Shown here one piece after another: positions 45,401 to 55,114 of a DNA stretch of 61,595 bases. This DNA comes from Gordonia sp. (in: high G+C Gram-positive bacteria) (GTDB taxonomy: Bacteria > Actinomycetota > Actinomycetes > Mycobacteriales > Mycobacteriaceae). The notes under the pieces are model-generated. The model did no database searches and was not told the DNA's origin. It saw only the letters and a program-made list of their open reading frames with translations. Each line of letters starts with the position of its first letter. Positions within the stretch are counted from its first letter, which is position 1. A program made the position numbers and the translations under genes. Where the stretch lies: NCBI RefSeq assembly GCF_012515855.1, contig NZ_JAAYXO010000104.1, positions 1-61,595 on the forward strand. Reading direction: 5' to 3'.

Positions 45401-45943
45401 CGACGGCCGCTGCCACCCGTACGAGCCGAACAAGCCGGCGATCGTCGACGCGGTCGACAATCGTCGTCCGCGGCGGTCACCAGTTCCGTCGGACTGCCCG
45501 AGGTGCGCGGCGAGGACGGTCAGTTCGGGGTCGTCGAGGTGCTCGTCGAGCACCCGCAACACCGGCCACCGGAGGTTGTCGGCGAACCAGCTCTCCGAAG
45601 CGTCGGGATCGGTGGAGACGCCATCCATGACCTGGCGGAGGAGGAAGCGTGGCGAGTCGAAGGCGATGTTGGCCGCGATCCCGTCCGTCGCCGAGTCGTC
45701 CCCGGTACCGAATCCCCCGGTGCTCAATCCCCCGGTGCCCAATCCCCCGGGGCCCAATCCCCCAGGGCCGAATCCGCCAGTACCCAGCCGCAGCGATAAC
45801 TGCTGGCGCAGCCACCGCTCGACGCCGCGTTCGGGAACGGCGACGATCTCGGTCTGCATCGGGTCGGCCAACGGCACCGAGAGCGTGTCGTCCAGCACTC
45901 CCACCAACTGCTCGGCCTGTTCAGCGCGGTGCACCGTCAGCAC
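42494..45943 (-). CDS. recC: Exodeoxyribonuclease V subunit RecC
   Basis: A 1149-residue RecC. It begins with the typical MLTVHRAEQAEQLV, carries the EIVAVPERGVERWLRQQLSLRLG block, and retains the degenerate helicase-like segments of the family (VCSMVPMRSVPHRVIAILGMD). RecC recognises Chi in E. coli-type enzymes. Unusually, a Gly-rich insert of about 30 residues (G-F/L-G-T/P-G pattern, residues about 53-82) stands between RLG and the start of the DSPRFLL helix; it is encoded by a 15-bp minisatellite. GTG 45943 follows GAGAGGGGA. The gene is first of the recCBD operon. Confidence 0.93.
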   Translation of the reverse strand: MLTVHRAEQAEQLVGVLDDTLSVPLADPMQTEIVAVPERGVERWLRQQLSLRLGTGGFGPGGLGPGGLGTGGLSTGGFGTGDDSATDGIAANIAFDSPRFLLRQVMDGVSTDPDASESWFADNLRWPVLRVLDEHLDDPELTVLAAHLGQSDGTGDRRGRRLSTASTIAGLFGSYGWQRPSMIAAWAAGDDTDGAGGALADHLRWQPWFWRQVRREIGHPHLAEELPSLVTRLRDDPAAVDLPDRLGLFGATRIPQTLLTVLSALATEREIALYLPHPSPRLWDQVADSLGTPTMRLRSSRPALRLGHPLLASLSRDVQDLQEVLTPLAGETVHHRSPAPARTTLLGHLQEGLRRDQLTTVDSATADGSVEVHACHGPSRQVEVLRDRLLHLFDADPTLEPRDVLIMCPDVETFAPLIGGAFGQTGLRGEHPAFSLRVRMADRGIRMQNAVLDVLARVLDLAAGRVRAGDLLDLVGAEPVRRRFGFSDDDVDALSSWVQRSGVRWGVDDAQRRRFGLGGFPQGTVQTGLDRILLGVVAEEAENQWLATALPLSGIDSTDTDLAGRFAEFAQRLTDLLAAVSVRQTSGDWSALLVRIIDLLTDTDSDSQWQRGQAVGMVAAALATPEGTSEPELELADLRDLMTQLLLARPTRSNFCTGELTVCSMVPMRSVPHRVIAILGMDSGSYPRAGAIDGDDILQVAPMVGERNVRDEDRQVFLDAINAATDSLLVFYTGADALTGAQTPPAVVVSELLDTARAVLGVGTGLPVPVLTRHTLHAFDEANFVADQTPPFSYDAGLLGAARALSALTRAGERGPQLPVIADEVLPDADRSGDVDLDELIAFLSAPVEGYARQRLGVGLPDQADEHSDELAVQLDGLERWGVGNRFLAALLAGDDPTAAQGAELRRGSLPPFAFGAREFAPIRERAQAVATAAYGYRSDSADAVDVRVALPDGRRIYGTVGDIFSGRLVPVSFSKLGPKHRLAAWVRLLAMAAGSDRQVHEAIVIGSASGRYPAAKVSRLTAPEHAAELLTVLVTMRDAGLSAPIGLTLDAAGAAAAEYNRVGKADSALRRAKYAFASSYADPNRYAGLVFLGDPEARVEFPTLHAAMPTAAAMAPAAPWLPGDDSTDMYVRLSSALFGPLLQNEDDR
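45701..45790. repeat. 15-bp minisatellite inside recC, six units
   Basis: Six imperfect 15-bp units with the core CCCGGTGCCCAATCC run head-to-tail from 45701 to 45790. Because 15 is a multiple of three, unit gain or loss keeps the recC frame and adds or removes five residues of the type Leu-Gly-Thr-Gly-Gly. The outer units are most divergent; the middle four are nearly identical, suggesting recent slippage. Confidence 0.85.
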
Positions 45944-45992
45944 GGCGGTCCCCTCTCGTCAGATCTCTACCGATTCCGTCGCGCCCAGTCGG

Positions 45993-46421
45993 TCAGCGCC
46001 GACGCCGAAGCTCCACTTCATCGCCGGCGTGCCTGCGGAGTTCGGCTGTCAGACTCGCCGGCATCGGGGTGGGCCGCCCGGTCGCGAGATCGACTGTGGT
46101 GCAAGTCGTCTCGGCCAGCGCCGAGAGCTCGCCGGTCGACGCTCGAAGTCGGTATCCGTAGTCGAAGGACTTCTCACCGATCCGCGAGATCCATACTTCG
46201 ACGGTCGCGGGTGCCTCGCTGTACAGCAGTGGAGCGACGAACTCGATCTCCTGCCGAGCGATGAAGAAGCTGAACTCGCGCCGCTCGTCGAACCACTGAT
46301 TCATCGAGCGGACACGCGCCTCTTCGAAGATTCGAGCGAACTGCACGTTGTTGATGTGGTTCAACGGATCCATATCGCCCCACCGCAATTGGATCTCGAT
46401 CACCGAGGAATTCCCAGCCAT
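45993..46421 (-). CDS. Hotdog-fold acyl-CoA thioesterase (4-HBT type)
   Basis: A 142-residue thioesterase of the YbgC/4-hydroxybenzoyl-CoA type. The N-terminal RWGDMDPLNHINNVQFARIFEEAR segment holds the catalytic Asp (GDMDPLNH) and the central hotdog helix. Family partners hydrolyse medium- or long-chain acyl-CoAs. ATG 46421 is used. The gap to recC is about 50 bp, and both lie on the same strand, so it may lead the rec operon transcript, but no functional link is known. Confidence 0.88.
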   Translation of the reverse strand: MAGNSSVIEIQLRWGDMDPLNHINNVQFARIFEEARVRSMNQWFDERREFSFFIARQEIEFVAPLLYSEAPATVEVWISRIGEKSFDYGYRLRASTGELSALAETTCTTVDLATGRPTPMPASLTAELRRHAGDEVELRRRR

Positions 46422-46536
46422 GGGTGCACCTTATCGCTGAGCCACGACAGCCGACCGCAGCGGGCAGTGCACAAATCGGCCCACCGACGCGGCCGAGTCA
46501 CCGGATTCTGCGACCCGCCGCCGTTAGACTCGCCGC

Positions 46537-47157
46537 GTGGACATCGGCACGCCAAGACTTCGACTGCGCCCCGTGGCGCCTGCCGACGTCGCGCTGCTCG
46601 GCGGCCTCGACTCCGATCGCGAGGTGATGCGCTTCGTCTCCGGCGGGGCGCCGACACCCGACTCGGCGATCGCCGATTGGGTGATTCCCCGGTCGCAGTC
46701 GCAGTTCCGCGAGCACGGCACCGGCCTGTGGGTGGCCTTCGACCGCCGGACGGGGCGCTTCGTCGGCTGGGTATGGCTGCGGCTCCCCCGCCACTCTGCG
46801 CTGCCGGAACTCGAACTGAGCTATCGCCTCCGCCGGGAGTCGTGGCACCGAGGGCTCGCGACCGAGGCGTCCACCGCACTCATCCGGGTGGCGTTCATCG
46901 CCACCGATACCGAACGAGTCTTCGCCAGCACCCATCCGGACAACGTCCGGTCGCAGCGGGTGATGCAGAAGCTCGGCATGCGCCTTGCGGCCGAGAACCT
47001 GCAGCGCGAGCAGTTCGACGACGGCTTCACCGGCCGGGACGTGGAATATGAACTCCTGCGCCACGATTGGCACCGCAACCACCGCCCGACCGGCGCCGGA
47101 ACCACCGGCAGGCACCGTCTCGTCTCCCCTCCGGGCACCGTCGAGATGCCCGCCTGA
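46537..47157 (+). CDS. GNAT-family N-acetyltransferase (RimJ/RimL type)
   Basis: A 206-residue acetyltransferase. It opens TPRLRLRPVAPAD, has a GRFVGWVWL strand, then the acetyl-CoA motif RRESWHRGLATEA, and later ASTHPDNVRSQRVMQKLGM, all hallmarks of the RimJ/RimL group that acetylates protein N-termini or small molecules. TAGACT (46525-46530) lies 6 nt before GTG 46537, so the gene is probably leaderless. The last 35 residues are Pro/Gly/Arg-rich and likely disordered. Confidence 0.88.
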   Translation: MDIGTPRLRLRPVAPADVALLGGLDSDREVMRFVSGGAPTPDSAIADWVIPRSQSQFREHGTGLWVAFDRRTGRFVGWVWLRLPRHSALPELELSYRLRRESWHRGLATEASTALIRVAFIATDTERVFASTHPDNVRSQRVMQKLGMRLAAENLQREQFDDGFTGRDVEYELLRHDWHRNHRPTGAGTTGRHRLVSPPGTVEMPA

Positions 47158-47258
47158 GGACGCGGGACTACCGTGATCACCAGAGAGCCCAAGACCCCGG
47201 CCGACCACCCGGCTCACGGCCGCACCCATCCACGAGAACAGAACTCAGGAGTCACTCA

Positions 47259-48689
47259 ATGAGCAGTAGCCCTGCCACCAGCCTGCGGCGTCGCCGTCAG
47301 GTGGTCATCATCGGCTCGGGTTTCGGCGGCCTGTTCGCAGCGCAGCGCCTCAAGAAGGCTGACGTCGACGTCACGCTCATCGCGAAGACCACCCATCACC
47401 TGTTCCAGCCGATGCTCTACCAGGTCGCGACCGGCATCATCGCCGAGGGCGAGATCGCGCCCGCCACACGCGTCATCCTCCGCGACCAGAAGAACGCGCG
47501 CGTGCTGCTCGGCGAGGTCTTCGACATCGATCTGAAGAATCAGACCGTCCGGTCCCAATTGCTCGAGCGGGTCACCGAGACGGCGTACGACGACCTCATC
47601 ATCGCCGCGGGCGCCGATCAGTCGTACTTCGGCAACGACCAGTTCGCCGAGTACGCACCCGGCATGAAGACCATCGACCACGCGTTGGAGCTCCGCGGCC
47701 GCATCCTGGGCGCGTTCGAGCAGGCCGAGTTGTCCGACGATCCCGCGGAGCAGAAGAAGCTGCTGACGTTCGTCGTCGTGGGTGCCGGCCCCACCGGGGT
47801 CGAGATGGCGGGACAGATCGCCGAGATGAGCGATGTGACCCTCCGCGGCGCGTTCCGCAACATCGACCCGACGCAGTCCCGCGTGGTCCTGCTCGACGCA
47901 GCTCCCGCCGTTCTCGGACCGTTCGGCCCCAAGCTGGGCCAGAAGGCCAAGCGCCGCTTGGAGAAGCTCGGCGTCGACGTCCGACTGGGCGCGATGGTCA
48001 CCGACCTCGACTACGACGGTCTGTCCGTCAAGTATCAGGACGGGACCGTCGAGCGCATCGAGAGCCAGTGCAAGGTGTGGTCGGCCGGCGTGCAGGCCAG
48101 CTCGCTCGGCACCCTTCTGGCCGAGCAGTCCGACACCGAACTCGACCGCGCGGGTCGCGTGAAGGTGGGCCCGGATCTCACGATCCCCGGCCATTCGAAC
48201 GTGTACGTCGTCGGCGACATGATGGCCGTCGAAGGCGTTCCGGGTGTGGCGCAGGGCGCCATCCAGGGCGGTCGCTACGCCGCGGACGCGATCGTCGCCG
48301 AGATGCGCAAGGGTCAGACTCCCGCGCAGCGCAAGCCGTTCAGCTACTGGGACAAAGGCTCGATGGCGACGGTCTCGCGCTTCAGCGCCGTGATGCAGGT
48401 CCCGATCCCGTTCACCAAGAAGATGTTCGAGACCGAGGGCTACATCGCGTGGCTCGGCTGGCTCGCGCTGCACCTGGTGTACATGGTCGGCTTCCGCAAC
48501 CGACTCAACACCTTCATCAACTGGTTCTTCGCGTTCAGCACCCGCGGTCGTACCCAGCTCGCGGTCACCGAGCAGCAGGTGTACGCACGCTCGGCACTCA
48601 CCGAGCTGTCGTATCTCGAGCGGCTGCGGGTCGCCGAGGCGGCACGGCTCGACGCCGAGAACGCGAAGTCGGCCGAGGACGCCGGCTGA
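47259..48689 (+). CDS. ndh: Type II NADH dehydrogenase
   Basis: A 476-residue NDH-2, the non-proton-pumping respiratory NADH:quinone oxidoreductase. The FAD motif is GSGFGG (near residue 19) and the NADH motif GAGPTGVEMAG (near 185). The quinone-site signature AQGAIQGG is present, as is a membrane-binding C-terminal amphipathic stretch (EGYIAWLGWLALHLVYMVGFRNR shown only by its key residues Trp, Leu and Tyr). ATG 47259 follows AGGAG at 7 nt. Mycobacterial Ndh is essential and the target of phenothiazines. The gene lies alone between a GNAT gene and a strong terminator; it starts the segment whose order follows M. tuberculosis Rv1854c downward. Confidence 0.95.
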   Translation: MSSSPATSLRRRRQVVIIGSGFGGLFAAQRLKKADVDVTLIAKTTHHLFQPMLYQVATGIIAEGEIAPATRVILRDQKNARVLLGEVFDIDLKNQTVRSQLLERVTETAYDDLIIAAGADQSYFGNDQFAEYAPGMKTIDHALELRGRILGAFEQAELSDDPAEQKKLLTFVVVGAGPTGVEMAGQIAEMSDVTLRGAFRNIDPTQSRVVLLDAAPAVLGPFGPKLGQKAKRRLEKLGVDVRLGAMVTDLDYDGLSVKYQDGTVERIESQCKVWSAGVQASSLGTLLAEQSDTELDRAGRVKVGPDLTIPGHSNVYVVGDMMAVEGVPGVAQGAIQGGRYAADAIVAEMRKGQTPAQRKPFSYWDKGSMATVSRFSAVMQVPIPFTKKMFETEGYIAWLGWLALHLVYMVGFRNRLNTFINWFFAFSTRGRTQLAVTEQQVYARSALTELSYLERLRVAEAARLDAENAKSAEDAG

Positions 48690-48706
48690 TCTCTCGCTCC
48701 GACGAA

Positions 48707-48748
48707 AACAGGCATCGACCCGGGCCTCCGCCCGGGTCGATGCCTGTT
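48707..48748. terminator. Bidirectional hairpin terminator, perfect 19-bp stem
   Basis: Inverted repeats 48707-48725 and 48730-48748 are perfect around a CTCC loop. AAAA precedes the stem and TT closes it. The hairpin separates ndh (ends 48689) from the convergent PaaI thioesterase (ends 48809). Confidence 0.8.
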
Positions 48749-48808
48749 CTCCAGTCTGTGCCTCTCCAGTCTGGGCCTCTCCAGGCTGCGCTGAGGGGCT
48801 GCGCGCGA

Positions 48809-49231
48809 TCAGCTCGCGGGCATCTCGATGTTCTGCAGCCGAACGCGCGACTGCGCGATCAGGTTGCCCTCGGCGTCGACCATGTCGACCTGCCACAGCT
48901 GCTGACGGCGGCCGCGGTGGATGGGGGTCGTCGACACCGACAGGACGCCGTCCGACACCGACCGCAGGAAGTCCGTCGAGTTGTTGGCGCCGACGGCGGC
49001 GCCGCCGATTCCGGTCTCCTGCAACCAGCAGAAGGCACTGATGCTGGCCGCGCTCTCGGCCAGCGCGCAGTACACGCCGCCGTGAGTGATGCCGAACGGC
49101 TGATGGTGCGTCTCGTTGATGTCCAGGGTGCCCTGCAGACCGTTGCCGTCTGCCTGGGTCACCGTGAAGCCGAGAAGCTTGTCGAGTCCTCGCGCCTCGG
49201 TGACGCTGAACGATTCTGCGTTGTTTTCCAT
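48809..49231 (-). CDS. PaaI-family thioesterase (Rv1847-like)
   Basis: A 140-residue hotdog-fold thioesterase. The active-site block is GITHGGVYCALAESAASISAF (key residues His-Gly-Gly-Val-Tyr and the downstream Glu), followed by VGANNSTDFLRSV and HRGRRQQLWQVDM, all close to the M. tuberculosis Rv1847 sequence as I recall it. Start ATG 49231 gives exactly the family length; the frame is open further upstream, but without family sequence. Possible substrates are phenylacetyl-, hydroxybenzoyl- or menaquinone-pathway CoA esters. It is convergent with ndh and divergent from the BlaI gene. Confidence 0.9.
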   Translation of the reverse strand: MENNAESFSVTEARGLDKLLGFTVTQADGNGLQGTLDINETHHQPFGITHGGVYCALAESAASISAFCWLQETGIGGAAVGANNSTDFLRSVSDGVLSVSTTPIHRGRRQQLWQVDMVDAEGNLIAQSRVRLQNIEMPAS

Positions 49232-49271
49232 GACCCGCACATTGCCACTGCGTGCTACCGCAGACGCCAGC

Positions 49272-49304
49272 GACCCCCGCCACTCGCACTGAGCAGCGGG
49301 GGTC
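49272..49304. other. GC-rich hairpin in the PaaI/BlaI divergent gap
   Basis: GACCCCCGC (49272-49280) and GCGGGGGTC (49296-49304) form a 9-bp stem with a 15-base loop, extendable by three pairs past one mismatch. It lies 40 bp before the PaaI start on the minus strand. Its role is unclear. The rest of this 290-bp gap holds a TAGGCT element (49368-49373) and the BlaI leader. Confidence 0.4.
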
Positions 49305-49523
49305 ACTGTCACGGATCGGGGGTCTCTGCAGCCCTCAGGACTCTCACGCGATCCTTGGCACTGAATGTAGGCTACCCTTAGTCAACGTGTCAACCGGGTT
49401 CTCTCACCGAGCCGGGAACACCACGGGCCGGTGAACCGTTGATACGACAGCGAGCAGGGCGAAAAGCAGATGGACCACCAGCATGACCGGCACAAAGCTG
49501 AGAAACCAGGGAGTCGACGTAGA

Positions 49524-49916
49524 ATGAAGAAGATGAATGGATTGGGCGATCTCGAGCGTGCCGTCATGGACACGCTGTGGGCTTCGGCGACACCCCAGAC
49601 GGTGCGCCAGGTCCATGCCGAGCTGTCCCACTCGCGCAACCTGGCCTACACCACGGTGATGACTGTTCTGCAGCGACTCACCAAGAAGGGCCTCGTCACG
49701 CAGATCCGCGACGACCGTGCCCACCAGTACACGGCAACGTCACCGCGCGAAGATCTGGTCGCGAGCCTGATGTTCGACGCCCTCAGTTCGGCGGACGCCC
49801 CCGACTCACGCCACGCAGCGCTGGTGTCGTTCGTCGGCCGGGTGGGCGCCGACGAGGCCGCCGCACTGCGCGAAGCGCTCGACGAACTCGAAGCCGCCCG
49901 CACCATCCGTCACTGA
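49524..49916 (+). CDS. BlaI-family repressor (Rv1846c orthologue)
   Basis: A 130-residue winged-helix repressor. NGLGDLERAVMDTLW and YTTVMTVLQRLTKKGLV match the M. tuberculosis BlaI (Rv1846c) opening, and the C-terminal VGADEAAALREALDELEA dimer helix is equally close. In M. tuberculosis BlaI represses blaC-type and respiratory (ATP synthase) genes, and cleavage by the BlaR-like M56 protein relieves it (established knowledge). Start ATG 49524 is supported by GGGAG 10 nt upstream; ATG 49533 is in frame and possible. The M56 gene lies 66 bp downstream. It is paralogous to the pair at 0.5-1.9 kb. Confidence 0.93.
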   Translation: MKKMNGLGDLERAVMDTLWASATPQTVRQVHAELSHSRNLAYTTVMTVLQRLTKKGLVTQIRDDRAHQYTATSPREDLVASLMFDALSSADAPDSRHAALVSFVGRVGADEAAALREALDELEAARTIRH

Positions 49917-49982
49917 CCGACCCGACGCGAGTCCCCCGACTCCCGTCACCGACCACCCCGCACCGACAACCGAGGAAGGCCG

Positions 49983-52392
<2,410 letters not shown>

Positions 52393-52401
52393 TCCGCTGC
52401 G

Positions 52402-53850
52402 GTGGACGTACTCATCATTGTCCTCAGCCTGATCGGCTTCGTGGCGCTGACCCTGGGCACCGCGCTCTTCGTCGCGGGAGAGTTCTCGCTGACGGCGCTG
52501 GAACGCAGCACGATCGCGGGCGATGTCGCCCGCCGCGGTGACCGCCGCGCCCGCGCGGTGGAGCGCGCGCACCGAACCCTGTCGTTCCAGCTGTCCGGCG
52601 CGCAGCTGGGCATCACGATCACCACCCTGATCACCGGCTACATCGCCGAACCGGTGCTCGCGAAGATCTTCAATCCCATCCTCGACGCCATCGGCGTGCC
52701 CGACGGCGCCATCCCGGGCGTCTCGCTGGCCCTGGCCCTGATCCTGGCGACCTCGCTGTCGATGGTCCTCGGCGAACTGTGGCCGAAGAACCTCGCGATC
52801 GCCAAGCCGCTGGCGGTGGCGCGCGCCACCGCGACTCCCCTCTCGATGTTCTCCGCGTTCTTCCGCTTCGCGATCACCGGCCTCAACGGCGCCGCCAACG
52901 CGCTGGTGCGCCGCCTCGGCATCGAACCGACCGAGGAACTCGGCTCGGCCCGCTCGGCAGCCGAGCTCGCGGCTCTGGTCCGCAACTCGGCGCTGCGCGG
53001 CGCCCTCGATCCCGACACCGCCATGCTGGTGGACCGCTCCCTCCGCTTCGGCGATCTCACCGCCGAGGATCTGATGACGCCCCGCGTCCGCGTCGAGTCG
53101 CTGGAACCCAACGACTCCGTCCGCGACCTGATCGCCGCTGCCTCGCGCACCGGGCACTCCCGCTTCTTGGTCGCCGAGGCGGGCGACCTCGACAACCTCG
53201 TCGGCGTGGTCCACATCAAGCAGGCGTTCACGCTGCCGCCACAGAGTCTGGCGACCACCTCGCTGCGCTCGCTGGCCCGACCGGTCACCCGGGTGCCCGA
53301 CAGCCTGGACGGCGACTCCCTGATGGACCGGATCTCGTCCAACGGCCTCGAGGTCTGCGTCGTGATCGACGAGTACGGCGGCACCGCCGGTCTGGTCACC
53401 TCCGAGGACATCGTCGAAGAGATTCTCGGCGACGTCACCGACGAACACGACGTCGAGGAGTCTGACGTCACCACGGTCGGCAACGGCTTCCGTTGCGCGG
53501 GCCTCCTCCGCCTCGACGAGGTGCACAGTGCGATCGGCTACCGCGCGCCGGAAGGCAACTACGAGACCCTCGGCGGTCTGATCATGTTCTGCCTCGGCCG
53601 GATCCCCCGCACCGGGGACATCGTCGACCTGCCGATGCACGAGTCGGCCACCGACTCCTTCCTCGACGGTCCCGAGCCTCGCTGGCGCGCGACCGTCGTC
53701 CAGATGGATCAGCGTCGGGTCGACAAGGTCTGGATGACCGTGATCGACGGCACCGGCACCCCGAACGAGAGCACCGCCCGAGAGAACATGCAGGCGAAGG
53801 GCAGGCGCGCGAAGCGGGCCGCTGAGGAAAGCGAGGCACCCGGTGAATGA
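52402..53850 (+). CDS. CorC/HlyC-family CBS membrane protein (Rv1842c-like)
   Basis: A 482-residue protein with an N-terminal DUF21/CNNM membrane domain (four helices within residues 1-150, including FVAGEFSLTALERS), two CBS domains (about 205-335, MTPRVRVESLEPN and VCVVIDEYGGTAGLVTSEDI) and a C-terminal CorC_HlyC domain. Family members are linked to Mg or Co efflux and to ATP-controlled ion transport. GTG 52402 starts 10 bp after guaB1. The next gene, a shorter paralogue, overlaps by 8 nt. The C-terminal tail is charged and Lys/Arg/Glu-rich. Confidence 0.9.
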   Translation: MDVLIIVLSLIGFVALTLGTALFVAGEFSLTALERSTIAGDVARRGDRRARAVERAHRTLSFQLSGAQLGITITTLITGYIAEPVLAKIFNPILDAIGVPDGAIPGVSLALALILATSLSMVLGELWPKNLAIAKPLAVARATATPLSMFSAFFRFAITGLNGAANALVRRLGIEPTEELGSARSAAELAALVRNSALRGALDPDTAMLVDRSLRFGDLTAEDLMTPRVRVESLEPNDSVRDLIAAASRTGHSRFLVAEAGDLDNLVGVVHIKQAFTLPPQSLATTSLRSLARPVTRVPDSLDGDSLMDRISSNGLEVCVVIDEYGGTAGLVTSEDIVEEILGDVTDEHDVEESDVTTVGNGFRCAGLLRLDEVHSAIGYRAPEGNYETLGGLIMFCLGRIPRTGDIVDLPMHESATDSFLDGPEPRWRATVVQMDQRRVDKVWMTVIDGTGTPNESTARENMQAKGRRAKRAAEESEAPGE

Positions 53851-54919
53851 CTGGTGGGGTCTGCTCCTCGCAGTGGTGTTGCTGGCCGCGAACGCGTTCT
53901 TCGTCGCCGCCGAGTTCTCGCTCATCGCGGCACGCCGCGACCGTCTGGTAGCGCTCGAGGAGAGCGGCAAGAAGCGGGCGCGCACCGTGATCAACGCATC
54001 GGAGCACCTGTCGTCGATGCTGGCCGGTTCGCAGTTGGGCATCACCATCTGCTCGATCCTCTTGGGCCGCGTCGCCGAACCGGCCATCGCGCACCTCATC
54101 GCCAAACCGATGGCGTGGGTCGGGATCCCCGACCAGCTGCTGCATCCGATCGCGTTCGCCATCGGCCTGGCGATCGTGGTGATCCTGCACATCCTGATCG
54201 GCGAGATGGTCCCGAAGAACATCGCCCTCGCCGGCCCGGAGACCGTCGCGATGCTGGTGATGCCGATGCACCTGCTGTTCATGCGCCTGACCAAGCCGCT
54301 GATCTGGTTCTACAACATGCTCGCCAACGTGATGCTGCGGATCTTCGGGGTGGAGCCGAAGGACGAGCTCGCGGCCACCGTCAACGAAACCGAGCTCGCC
54401 GACATGATCGTCGAGTCGCGGGCGCTCGGCCTGCTCGACGCCGATGAGCACGAGCGGCTCACCCGGGCCCTGACCACTGTCGAGCGCACGGTCACCGAGG
54501 TGATGATCCCGCTCGACACGGTCCGCAGCGTCCGCGTCCAACTCGACGCCGCCACCGGCGGACTCGGTCCCCGTCTGGGTTCGGTGGAGCGCGCCGTCCG
54601 CGAGACCGGGTTCTCCCGCTTTCCCGTCCGCGGGCTCGACGGATCGTTCATCGGGTACCTGCACATCAAGGACGTCCTCGACGACATCCTCGACGAGACC
54701 GTGGGTCCGGACAGCATCATCGGCGTCGACCAGATTCGACCGCTGCCGAAGATCCCGCGGGCAACGCCGCTCGACGAGGCGAGCGTGGCCCTGCGCCGCA
54801 TCAGCGCGCACCTCGGCGCCGTGGTCGACGACGAGGGCGGAATCGTCGGCGTCCTGGCTCTGGCCGATCTCGCCGAAGCCTTCATCGGCGACGTTCGCGA
54901 TTCGACGCACCGAGTCTGA
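53843..54919 (+). CDS. CorC/HlyC-family CBS membrane protein (Rv1841c-like)
   Basis: A 358-residue paralogue of the preceding protein: DUF21/CNNM membrane domain (FVAAEFSLIAARRD, ASEHLSSMLAGSQLGITICSI), the PKNIALAGPE loop and two CBS domains (VTEVMIPLDTVRSV to AVVDDEGGIVGVLALADLAEAF), but no CorC_HlyC C-terminal domain. The pair probably forms a heteromer. GTG 53843 overlaps the upstream stop by 8 nt. A 10-bp GC-rich hairpin follows the stop and likely ends the guaB1-CorC transcript. Confidence 0.9.
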   Translation: MNDWWGLLLAVVLLAANAFFVAAEFSLIAARRDRLVALEESGKKRARTVINASEHLSSMLAGSQLGITICSILLGRVAEPAIAHLIAKPMAWVGIPDQLLHPIAFAIGLAIVVILHILIGEMVPKNIALAGPETVAMLVMPMHLLFMRLTKPLIWFYNMLANVMLRIFGVEPKDELAATVNETELADMIVESRALGLLDADEHERLTRALTTVERTVTEVMIPLDTVRSVRVQLDAATGGLGPRLGSVERAVRETGFSRFPVRGLDGSFIGYLHIKDVLDDILDETVGPDSIIGVDQIRPLPKIPRATPLDEASVALRRISAHLGAVVDDEGGIVGVLALADLAEAFIGDVRDSTHRV

Positions 54920-54928
54920 CGTGCGGGC

Positions 54929-54952
54929 GACGACGGCCGAGAGGCCGTCGTC
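54929..54952 (+). terminator. Hairpin terminator after the CorC pair
   Basis: GACGACGGCC (54929-54938) and GGCCGTCGTC (54943-54952) pair perfectly around a GAGA loop, 10 bp after the stop of the second CorC gene. Confidence 0.65.
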
Positions 54953-55014
54953 ACATCGCGTACCGACATGCCGCCCACGCCGCAGAACTCGTCAGCACCG
55001 GTGAATACTCGCTG

Positions 55015-55030
55015 GTAACACCCTGTAACA
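55015..55030. promoter_or_regulatory. Direct repeat GTAACA-N4-GTAACA upstream of glcB
   Basis: Two GTAACA hexamers at 55015-55020 and 55025-55030, exactly one helical turn apart, lie about 85 bp before the glcB start. Paired repeats of this kind resemble binding sites of OmpR-type regulators such as MtrA; the regulator is inference. Confidence 0.4.
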
Positions 55031-55114
55031 TGGATGATCGTGGGACGCGCGCGCCGGAATCCGGTGGCACGGAAATGTGTTCCCGAAGTATGCACTCGCC
55101 AAGGAAAGGTAGCC

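Noticed and set aside
49362-49380. IdeR/DtxR-like iron box (TAGGCTA core) before the second BlaI gene
   Set aside because: Only about 13 of 19 positions fit the consensus as I recall it, and the TAGGCT part is equally explained as a -10 element.
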